A DNA stretch of 6,664 nt from contig SKVI01000029.1 in assembly GCA_007129525.1 (NCBI GenBank), positions 1 through 6,664 of the forward strand, in the 5' to 3' direction. The notes under the pieces were generated by a model. It was not told the origin of the DNA. It made no database searches and saw only the letters and a program-made list of their open reading frames with translations. This DNA comes from Gemmatimonadota bacterium (GTDB taxonomy: Bacteria; Gemmatimonadota; Gemmatimonadetes; Longimicrobiales; Gaopeijiaceae). Made by a program: the position numbers and the translations under genes. This document shows positions 1 to 5,946 of the stretch, one piece after another; positions within the stretch are counted from its first letter, which is position 1; each line of letters opens with the position of its first letter.

Positions 1-1374
1 CTGGGCGCCAGCGGACTCGCCGCGGCGCGCCTGGCCCTCGTCAGAGGAGGAGGAAGCGTCTATGTCTCGGATCTCAGAACCGACGCCCAGACTGATGCTC
101 GTGCAGCCGACCTGCGAGAGCTGGGAGCCTGGGTCGAGCTGGGCGCCCACGACGTGGCCCGGATCGCGGAGGCGGGGGTGGTTGTGGTATCTCCGGGAAT
201 CCCCCCGGACGCTCCGGTGCTCCGTGAGCTCCGAAACCGGGGCGTCCGGTGGATATCGGAGCCGGAGTACGCCTGCCGGTTCTACCAGGGTTCACTGATC
301 GCGGTGACCGGGACCAACGGGAAGACCACCACGGCCGCGCTGACCACGCACCTCCTGGAGGCCGCCGACATTCCGGCGGCGCTGGGGGGCAACGTGGGCG
401 TGGGCCTGGCGCCGGCGGCCTCGGAGCTGGCGCTCATGGATCCGCCGCCCCGGTGGTACGTCCTGGAGATGAGTTCCTTCCAGTTGGCCGACACCAGCCA
501 CATGGCCCCCGACATCGGCGTGGTGACGACGCTGGCTCCGGATCACCTGGATCGGTATCCCGACGTGGAGCACTACTACCGCGACAAGGCGCGCCTATTC
601 CAGAACGCCCGTACCCGGGATCACTGGGTGCTGAACGGCGAGGTGGAAGCGGTTCGGGCCCTCCCCGGAGACGTGCCGGGCACCCGGTGCTTCTTCGCCC
701 ATGACCCCGGTCAGGTGGAAGGAGACCTCCCGGCCGCGTTTGTGCGGGGAGGGATGCTGACGCTCCGGTGGCCTGTCGCTGCCGGCGAGGAGGCGGTGGA
801 GGAGGGGCTCACGGCTTCGGCACGTCTTCCCATCCTGGGGCGGCACAACGTCCTGAATGCCCTGGCGGCGGCGCTGGCGGCTCGCGTGGCCGGCGCCGAT
901 CCGGAGGCCATCTCCGGCGGACTGGAGACCTTCCAGCCCCTCCCGCACCGGATGCAGCCCGTGCTGGAGCGGGACGGAGTGCTCTGGGTGGATGACTCCA
1001 AGGCCACCAACGTGGATGCGTCCCGCAGCGCGGTGGAGAGCCTGGACCGCTCCCTGGTGGTCATCCTGGGGGGACGGGACAAGGGCGAGGACTTCCGCCC
1101 CCTGGGTCGGGCTCTCCGGAGGCGGGCGCGGCTGGTGATCCTCTATGGGGAGGCCGGGCCGCGAATGGAGAGGGAGTTGGCGGACGAGGTCGGATCGCAC
1201 CTCGCGGTGATTCGCATCGAATCGGGCTTCGATCCTGCGGTGGAGCGGGCCGCCAGTGAGGCCCGGACCGGCGACGTGGTCCTCCTGAGCCCGGCCTGCT
1301 CCTCCTTTGACCTCTTCACCGATTACCGGGAGCGGGGCCATCGTTTCGCCGAGTTGGCACAGGGGGTCGCATGA
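1..1374 (+). CDS. murD: UDP-N-acetylmuramoyl-L-alanine--D-glutamate ligase MurD (5' partial)
   Basis: This cytoplasmic Mur ligase adds D-glutamate to UDP-MurNAc-L-Ala using ATP. The frame is open from base 1 to the TGA at 1372-1374, giving 457 codons in the window. The first residues, LGASGLAAAR, are the end of the N-terminal glycine loop, so probably only about ten residues are missing upstream. Visible motifs, in window residue numbers: ATP loop GTNGKTTT at 104-111 (bases 310-333); DHLDRY at 181-186; DKARLF, whose Lys at residue 196 fits the carbamylated lysine of the family; HNVLNAL from 282; DDSKATN at 331-337; ILGGRDKGEDF; and LSPACSSFDLF followed by RGHRF near the C-terminus. These motifs separate MurD from MurC, E and F. 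The length is normal for the family and all three domains are represented. An internal ATG at 154 would delete the N-terminal UDP-binding domain, so it is not the start. The stop overlaps the ftsW start in an ATGA, suggesting coupled translation. Confidence 0.97.
   Translation: MGASGLAAARLALVRGGGSVYVSDLRTDAQTDARAADLRELGAWVELGAHDVARIAEAGVVVVSPGIPPDAPVLRELRNRGVRWISEPEYACRFYQGSLIAVTGTNGKTTTAALTTHLLEAADIPAALGGNVGVGLAPAASELALMDPPPRWYVLEMSSFQLADTSHMAPDIGVVTTLAPDHLDRYPDVEHYYRDKARLFQNARTRDHWVLNGEVEAVRALPGDVPGTRCFFAHDPGQVEGDLPAAFVRGGMLTLRWPVAAGEEAVEEGLTASARLPILGRHNVLNALAAALAARVAGADPEAISGGLETFQPLPHRMQPVLERDGVLWVDDSKATNVDASRSAVESLDRSLVVILGGRDKGEDFRPLGRALRRRARLVILYGEAGPRMERELADEVGSHLAVIRIESGFDPAVERAASEARTGDVVLLSPACSSFDLFTDYRERGHRFAELAQGVA
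1361..1366 (+). promoter_or_regulatory. Ribosome binding site of ftsW inside the end of murD
   Basis: The purine run AGGGGG ends 4 nt before the ATG at 1371. It supports this start over the in-frame ATG at 1380, for which the spacing would be 13 nt. It lies inside murD codons, as expected for an overlapping, coupled gene pair. Confidence 0.5.
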
Positions 1375-2564
1375 GCCCGATGCCGGTGGATGCGGCTCCC
1401 CGGACCACCCCGGAGTACGCCGAGAGCGGGCTGGGGGAGGGGTGGGAGCCCGCCGTCCTGCTGGGGGCCACCCTCCTGCTGCTCTGTTTCGGGCTGGTGA
1501 ACCTCTATTCGGCCTCTGCCTTCCTGGCCCAGCGCCAGGAGCTTCCGGACACCTTCTACGTCCTGCGCCAGGCGGTGGGCGCGGTGGTGGGCATCGTCCT
1601 GCTGGTGGGGGTCTCCCGGGTGCCACACCGGTGGTGGCGGACCCTGGCCTGGCCCCTGATCGTGGGAGTGTGGGCCACGCTGGTCTTCATGATCCTTCCG
1701 TGGACCCACGCCCTTGCCCCGGAGATCAACGGGGCAAGGCGGTGGCTTCACCTGGGCGTCGCGGTCCAGCCCTCGGAGTTCGCCAAGCTGGCCATCATCA
1801 TCTGGACGGCGCATCTGGCGGTGAAGAAGCAGGGGACCTTCCGCAGTCTCTCGCAGGGCCTCCTCCCCTTCCTCATCATCTGGGGGCTCCTGCTCCTGCC
1901 CATCCTCCTGCAGCCGGACCTCTCCACCGCCTTCGTCATCGGCGTCCTGGGGGCCCTGGTGGTCTTCGCTGCCGGCGCCCGCATCGGTCACTTCGTCTTT
2001 CTGGGCGTCATGCTGGCCCCCCTGGCCCTGGCCCAGCTGGGAAGCGGCTTTCGCCAGGATCGGATGCTGGCCTTCCAGGACCTGGCCGGCCACACCTCCA
2101 CCGCTGGCTACCAGGTGCACCAGTCCCTCATCGCCCTGGGATCCGGCGGGCTGGCCGGGGTGGGCTTCGGCGAGGGGCGGCAGAAGTTCGGCTTCCTCCC
2201 GGAGCCCCACAACGACTTCATCTTCTCCATGATCGGAGAGGAGTGGGGGCTCCTGGGCGTATTCTTCCTCTTTGCGCTCTACCTCGTCATCGTGCTGGTG
2301 GGCTTCCGGGTGGCTCGGTACGCCCCGGATCTCTTCGGGCAGCTCCTGGCCATCGGGGTTACCAGCCTCATCGCCCTCCACGCCGTGCTTCACATGGGGG
2401 TGGGTCTGGGACTCCTTCCGCCCACAGGCCTCTCCCTGCCTCTTGTCTCCTACGGCCGCTCCAACCTCCTGGTGACGCTGGTGGGGGTCGGGATGCTCAT
2501 GGGTGTAGCGCGCGGCTCTCCCGAGCTGTCCGCCTCCAGGGCTCGAAGGAGGGTGCCGGCGTGA
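1371..2564 (+). CDS. ftsW: SEDS-family septal peptidoglycan glycosyltransferase FtsW
   Basis: A polytopic inner-membrane protein of 397 residues, in the usual size range. SEDS proteins polymerise lipid II into glycan strands, and FtsW does so in the divisome with a partner class B PBP. The sequence shows a polar N-terminus of about 26 residues, then many hydrophobic segments consistent with ten membrane helices (for example near 27-48, 64-84, 92-110, 165-181, 185-201 and 292-312). SEDS hallmarks: LYSASA at 45-50; INGARRWL and QPSEFAKL at 119-140; QPDLSTA at 181-187; and FLPEPHNDFIF at 275-285, where Asp282 matches the catalytic aspartate of the family. The last signature, LPPTGLSLPLVSYGRSN (349-365), has Arg363 and Asn365 where GG and SS are usual. 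RodA is the alternative, but the position between murD and murG argues for FtsW. Start chosen at the ATG in the ATGA overlap with murD. Confidence 0.95.
   Translation: MSPMPVDAAPRTTPEYAESGLGEGWEPAVLLGATLLLLCFGLVNLYSASAFLAQRQELPDTFYVLRQAVGAVVGIVLLVGVSRVPHRWWRTLAWPLIVGVWATLVFMILPWTHALAPEINGARRWLHLGVAVQPSEFAKLAIIIWTAHLAVKKQGTFRSLSQGLLPFLIIWGLLLLPILLQPDLSTAFVIGVLGALVVFAAGARIGHFVFLGVMLAPLALAQLGSGFRQDRMLAFQDLAGHTSTAGYQVHQSLIALGSGGLAGVGFGEGRQKFGFLPEPHNDFIFSMIGEEWGLLGVFFLFALYLVIVLVGFRVARYAPDLFGQLLAIGVTSLIALHAVLHMGVGLGLLPPTGLSLPLVSYGRSNLLVTLVGVGMLMGVARGSPELSASRARRRVPA
2546..2553 (+). promoter_or_regulatory. Ribosome binding site of murG inside the end of ftsW
   Basis: AAGGAGGG, including a full AGGAGG at 2547-2552, is the strongest Shine-Dalgarno sequence in the window. 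The gap from AGGAGG is 8 nt to the GTG at 2561 and 11 nt to the ATG at 2564, so spacing favours the GTG. The two adjacent starts differ by only one residue. Confidence 0.65.
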
Positions 2565-3769
2565 TGGATACCGGAAGGGGCGAGAACGGCTGGAGCGTGG
2601 GATTCTCCGGAGGCGGAACCGGCGGCCATCTGTATCCGGCCCTGGCCCTGGCCGAGGCGCTGGGCGACCTGCGCCCCGACACGCGCCCCTTCTTCGTGGG
2701 CGCCGAGCGGGGCCTCGAGGCCCGGGTCCTGCCGGAGCGGGGGCTGGATCACGTCCTGGTGCCGGTGGAGGGGATCCGGCGGGGATCGGTGTGGGGCAAC
2801 CTGCGGCCCCTGGTCCGCCTGGCGCAGGCGCTGGTCCGGGTGGCGGGGGTCTTCCGTATTCGCCGTCCCCGGCTGGTGGTGGTGACCGGGGGCTACGCCG
2901 GCGGTCCCGCCGGGATCATGGCGGCCCTCATGCGGATCCGCCTGGTGTTGCAAGAGCAGAACGCGGTGCCCGGGATCACGACCCGGGTCCTCTCCCTCTT
3001 TGCCCGGGAGATCCACCTGGCCTTCCCGGAAGCCACGGAGCACCTTCCGCGCCTGGCCCGCGGCCGGGCCCGGATCTCGGGGAATCCGGTTCGGCCACCC
3101 CGGGAGATCTGGCGCCAGGAGGCCGCCGCCGCCTTCGGGCTGGACCCGTCCCGCCCCGTAGCGCTCGTGGTGGGAGGCAGCCAGGGATCGGCGGCGTTGA
3201 ACCAGGCCGTCCTGGAGGTGGTGACCGGGGTCATGGACGGGACCCTGGGAGCGCGCCGACAGCAGGGAGCCGGGACGCCCCGGCCCAGCCCAGATGTCCA
3301 ACTCCTCTGGTCGACGGGGCCGGCGCACCTGAGCCGGATCCGGGACCAGCTGGAGTCCCTGGGTTCTCCGGACTGGGTCCGGGCCGTGGGCTATATCGAG
3401 GAGATGCCCCTGGCCCTGGGGCTGGCCGCCCTCGCGGTAAGCCGGGCCGGCGCCATGGCCACCTCGGAGTTCCTGGCCTGGGGCGTTCCCGCCGTCCTCA
3501 TTCCCCTTCCCAGCGCCGCCGCCGACCACCAGCGACGCAACGCCGAGGCGCTGGCCGAGGCCGGGGCCGCCTTCATGGTGGAAGAGGAAGGGTTGGAGGG
3601 AAGGGTACTGTGGGCGTGGATCGCTCGGATCGTCGGCGATCCCCGAACCCGGGAGTCCATGGCCCGGGCCGCTCGAGAGCGGGGTCGTCCCACGGCCGCC
3701 CGTGAGATCGCCCTGGCGCTGGACGCCCACCTCCCGCGGCCCGCCTCCAGGGTGGAGGAGGGGCCGTGA
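2561..3769 (+). CDS. murG: UDP-GlcNAc:lipid I N-acetylglucosaminyltransferase MurG
   Basis: A GT-B fold, membrane-associated glycosyltransferase that transfers GlcNAc from UDP-GlcNAc to lipid I, forming lipid II on the cytoplasmic face. Motifs, numbered from the GTG: glycine loop GGGTGGHLYPA at 17-27; second glycine loop TGGYAGGP at 109-116; EQNAVPG from 132; GNPVR at 174-178; C-domain loop GGSQGS at 205-210; and SRAGAMATSE at 294-303, whose Glu303 fits the UDP-sugar-binding glutamate. DHQRRNA at 322-328 is the usual QxxNA region. At 402 residues it is longer than the usual 355-370. The excess lies in a short N-terminal extension, a Gly/Pro/Arg-rich linker at about 231-244, and a polar C-terminal tail. 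The frame is open far upstream (to 1307), but that part is only a shadow of ftsW: the catalytic loop begins just after 2561. The start is the GTG at 2561 (GTGA overlap with ftsW, best Shine-Dalgarno spacing); ATG 2564 is the alternative. Confidence 0.95.
   Translation: MMDTGRGENGWSVGFSGGGTGGHLYPALALAEALGDLRPDTRPFFVGAERGLEARVLPERGLDHVLVPVEGIRRGSVWGNLRPLVRLAQALVRVAGVFRIRRPRLVVVTGGYAGGPAGIMAALMRIRLVLQEQNAVPGITTRVLSLFAREIHLAFPEATEHLPRLARGRARISGNPVRPPREIWRQEAAAAFGLDPSRPVALVVGGSQGSAALNQAVLEVVTGVMDGTLGARRQQGAGTPRPSPDVQLLWSTGPAHLSRIRDQLESLGSPDWVRAVGYIEEMPLALGLAALAVSRAGAMATSEFLAWGVPAVLIPLPSAAADHQRRNAEALAEAGAAFMVEEEGLEGRVLWAWIARIVGDPRTRESMARAARERGRPTAAREIALALDAHLPRPASRVEEGP
3754..3763 (+). promoter_or_regulatory. 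Ribosome binding site of murC inside the end of murG
   Basis: The purine run GGAGGAGGGG contains AGGAGG at 3756-3761, 4 nt before the GTG at 3766. Pairing with the earlier GGAGGA (3754-3759) would give 6 nt. It decides in favour of the GTG start that overlaps the murG stop. Confidence 0.65.
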
Positions 3770-5181
3770 GTGAGCAGACGCAGTTCCGGGAGAGGGTCCG
3801 GAGGGGCGATACGATCCACTTCGTGGGGATCGGGGGCGCCGGGATGTGCGCCCTGGCCGAGGCCGTGGTCCGGGGGGGAGGACGGGTCACCGGATGCGAC
3901 CTGCGTCCCGGAGACTCGGTCCGGCGCCTGGAACGCATGGGCGTTCGGATCCACGTGGGGCACGAGCCGTCCCACCTGGAGGGAGTGGGGATCGTGGTCC
4001 GCTCGTCGGCAATCCCCGCCGACCACCCGGAACTGGCAGCGGCGGAAGATGCCCGGATCCCGGTGTTCAAGCGGGCCGAGGCGCTGGGAAGCTGGGTGGA
4101 CGGGGGCCAGGTGGTGGCGGTGGCGGGCACGCACGGGAAGACCACCACAACTGCCATGGTCACCTCGATCCTGGAGACTGCGGGGCGGGCGCCCACCGGT
4201 TTCGTAGGCGGCGAGGTGGTGGGATGGGAGAGCCACCTACGACCCGGTGGGGATGAACTCTTCGCCGTAGAGGCCGACGAGTACGACCGGTCCTTCCACC
4301 ACCTCCGACCGTCGGTGGCCGTCATCACCAACGTGGAGGCCGACCACCTGGATATCTACGGCTCACTGGAGGGAGTGCGAGAGGCGTTCCGGGCCTTCGT
4401 TGGGCAGGTGCGCGCCGGAGGGACGGTGGTGGCGTGCGCCGACGACCCCGGCGCGGCGGCCACGGTGCAGGGAGTCGGCGTTCCGGTGGTCACCTACGGC
4501 TTCAGCGCCGGGAGCATGATCCGGGCCCAGCGCCTGGGGTGGAAAGGGGACCGGGTCCGGATCAGGGTCCGGGAGGGTGGAGGCGACCAGGGAGACCTCT
4601 CGCTTTCGGTGCCCGGCGACCACAACGTCCTGAACGCGCTGGCTGCCGGCGCCGCGGCCCGGGCACTGAAGGTGGGATGGGGTGACATCCGACGGGGTCT
4701 GGAGGCCTTCGAGGGGGTGCGTCGCAGGTTTCACCGCCTGGGGACCCCGAATGACATCGTGGTAGTGGATGACTACGCGCACCACCCCACCGAGCTTCGG
4801 GCCGCCCTTGCCACGGCCCGAGACGCCTTCCCCCACCGTCGGTTGGTGGCGGTCTTCCAGCCCCACCTCTTCACCCGGACCCGGGACTTCGCCGATGAAT
4901 TCGGGAAGGCCCTGGCCGACGCCGACCAGGTCTGGGTGACCGAGGTCTATCCGGCCCGGGAGGCCCCTATCTCCGGAGTGGATGGGGCCCTGGTGGCCCG
5001 GGCGGCGGAGGCGGCGGGGGCCGGCGAGGTGCGCCTCCACGCCGAGCTAGAGTCCCTGCCCCGAGCCCTGGCCGAGAGCCTTCGGCCCGGAGACCTCTGC
5101 CTGACCATGGGGGCGGGCTCCATCGAGACGGTGGGCCCGGCGCTGGTGAATCTCCTGCAGCGGACGCGGACCCATGCGTAG
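3766..5181 (+). CDS. murC: UDP-N-acetylmuramate--L-alanine ligase MurC
   Basis: The first Mur ligase of the pathway, adding L-alanine to UDP-MurNAc with ATP in the cytoplasm. It has 471 residues, near the family norm. Domains in order: N-terminal Rossmann-like UDP-binding part with GIGGAGM at 21-27; central ATPase domain with GTHGKTTTT at 121-129, EADEYDRSF from 169 and a TNVEADHLDIYGS segment; HNVLNALAAG from 286; and a C-terminal amino-acid-binding domain with GVRRRF, DDYAHHPTE at 335-343, QPHLFTRT at 365-372 and YPAREAPISGVDG at 395-407. GTHGK (rather than GTNGK), DDYAHHP and the YPAxEAPI motif separate MurC from MurD. It starts at GTG 3766, overlapping the murG stop by 4 nt and preceded by a good Shine-Dalgarno sequence. 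It ends at TAG 5179-5181, the only non-TGA stop among the complete gene ends here. It shares distant ancestry with murD upstream. No murB follows it. Confidence 0.97.
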   Translation: MSEQTQFRERVRRGDTIHFVGIGGAGMCALAEAVVRGGGRVTGCDLRPGDSVRRLERMGVRIHVGHEPSHLEGVGIVVRSSAIPADHPELAAAEDARIPVFKRAEALGSWVDGGQVVAVAGTHGKTTTTAMVTSILETAGRAPTGFVGGEVVGWESHLRPGGDELFAVEADEYDRSFHHLRPSVAVITNVEADHLDIYGSLEGVREAFRAFVGQVRAGGTVVACADDPGAAATVQGVGVPVVTYGFSAGSMIRAQRLGWKGDRVRIRVREGGGDQGDLSLSVPGDHNVLNALAAGAAARALKVGWGDIRRGLEAFEGVRRRFHRLGTPNDIVVVDDYAHHPTELRAALATARDAFPHRRLVAVFQPHLFTRTRDFADEFGKALADADQVWVTEVYPAREAPISGVDGALVARAAEAAGAGEVRLHAELESLPRALAESLRPGDLCLTMGAGSIETVGPALVNLLQRTRTHA

Positions 5182-5197
5182 GGGCATGCGCAGGGGC
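5174..5197 (+). repeat. Tandem 12-bp duplication at the murC/ftsQ junction
   Basis: ATGCGTAGGGGC (5174-5185) is followed directly by ATGCGCAGGGGC (5186-5197), with a single T/C mismatch. Each copy begins with an in-frame ATG for ftsQ, encoding MRRG twice. The mismatch falls in the murC stop codon: TAG in copy one, CAG at the matching place in copy two. Confidence 0.85.
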
Positions 5198-5944
5198 ACC
5201 GGCGTACTGGCCCTGGTGGGCATGACCATGGTCACCGCTCTGGCTGTCACCCGGGTTCCCGAGGCGGTCTCCGAGGTGGAGTTCTTCCGCGTGCAGGAGG
5301 TCAGGCTGCAGGGCGAGCGCTTCCTGACCCTGGAGCAGGTGGAGGAGCTCATGGCCCTGGAGCCCGAGGCGTCCATCTGGGACGATCCCGAGCCGGTGAG
5401 CCGACGGGTGCGGCGTCACGCCCTGGTCCAGGAGGTGGAGATTCGACGCCGGCCCCCGGCCACCCTGGTGGTCCAGGTGACCGAGCGGAGTCCGGTGGCG
5501 CTCCTTTCCACCCCGGCGCTGGTTCCGGTGGATCGGGAGGGCCGCCAGCTTCCGGTGGACCTCACCCGGCACCGTCTGGATCTTCCGCTCCTGGAGCCCC
5601 GAGCCGTGGCGCCGGCGGATCCCGGCGCCGGAGGTGCTGAGCTCACCCCAGCGCAGATCCGCACCCTGGCCGGCGAGGCGGATCGGGTCGCCCGCACGGA
5701 TCCCGGCTTTCTTTCTCTGGTGTCCCAGTTTGCTGCCGATCCGTGGGGCGGCGTCCTGGTCCGCCTGGATGAGCCACGGGTGACGCTGCACTATCGCCCG
5801 GAGGCCTCCACCCACAGGTTACGGGAAGGTCTCCGGGCACTGGCCGACGCCGCCGACCGCCGACCGGGCCAGGCGGTCACCCTGGTGGACCTCCGGTACG
5901 ACGACCAGGTGGTCGTCCGCTTCGGCACATCCAACGGATCCTGA
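5174..5944 (+). CDS. ftsQ: Cell division protein FtsQ (DivIB family)
   Basis: A bitopic inner-membrane divisome protein that in known systems links FtsA/FtsZ-side assembly to the FtsB/FtsL and FtsW/FtsI synthase. It has 256 residues. A basic cytoplasmic tip of only about 8 residues (MRRGMRRG) precedes one hydrophobic segment at about 9-27. A POTRA-like domain follows at about 36-110: FFRVQEVRLQG, an ASIWDDPE turn, VRRHALVQEVEIRRRPPATLVVQVTER, then SPVALL. The beta domain continues with LVPVDREGRQLPVDL and ends with VTLVDLRYDDQVVVRF. A Pro/Ala/Gly-rich linker lies at about 141-160. This is shorter than E. coli FtsQ (276), mainly in the cytoplasmic tail. Sequence identity in this family is always low, so the call rests on the POTRA pattern, topology and place before ftsA. 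Start: ATG 5174 overlaps murC by 8 nt; ATG 5186 is in frame 12 nt later and equally plausible. No convincing Shine-Dalgarno is seen for either. Confidence 0.9.
   Translation: MRRGMRRGTGVLALVGMTMVTALAVTRVPEAVSEVEFFRVQEVRLQGERFLTLEQVEELMALEPEASIWDDPEPVSRRVRRHALVQEVEIRRRPPATLVVQVTERSPVALLSTPALVPVDREGRQLPVDLTRHRLDLPLLEPRAVAPADPGAGGAELTPAQIRTLAGEADRVARTDPGFLSLVSQFAADPWGGVLVRLDEPRVTLHYRPEASTHRLREGLRALADAADRRPGQAVTLVDLRYDDQVVVRFGTSNGS
5608..5629 (+). other. Perfect 8-bp GC inverted repeat within ftsQ
   Basis: GGCGCCGG (5608-5615), a 6-nt loop (CGGATC), then CCGGCGCC (5622-5629) could form a very stable RNA hairpin in the ftsQ message. A T-G wobble pair could extend it by one. It lies in the codons of the Pro/Ala/Gly linker of FtsQ. 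No T-run follows, so it is not an intrinsic terminator. It may be a by-product of GC-rich Ala/Gly/Pro codons. Confidence 0.4.
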
Positions 5945-5946
5945 CG

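Noticed and set aside
595..1626. Long open frame on the minus strand (343 codons) opposite murD and ftsW
   Set aside because: It is antisense to two clear genes and its translation is Pro/Arg/Gly-rich with no family motif. Such frames are expected in GC-rich DNA, where stop codons are rare.
1323..2393. Minus-strand open frame (356 codons) opposite ftsW
   Set aside because: The translation is full of Gln, Asp, Glu, Gly and His, the reverse-complement image of hydrophobic membrane codons. It is not a protein-like sequence.
1307..2560. Upstream in-frame extension of murG through ftsW, which would make an 820-residue protein
   Set aside because: The extra part is a Pro/Gly/Arg-rich shadow of ftsW. 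The MurG glycine loop starts right after 2561, where a strong ribosome site and the ftsW stop are also found.
2969..2987. Two CCCGGG palindromes separated by 7 nt inside murG
   Set aside because: They fall in conserved codons of the EQNAVPGITTRV region, and such words are common in GC-rich sequence. Nothing points to an operator.
2450..3730. Long open frame on the minus strand (426 codons) opposite murG
   Set aside because: Same reason: the translation is low-complexity, without recognisable domains, and fully opposite a gene with intact catalytic motifs.
844..4640. Shared sequence around CACAACGTCCTGAA in murD (844) and murC (4621)
   Set aside because: This is the common HNVLNAL motif of two homologous Mur ligases written with similar codons, not a DNA repeat.
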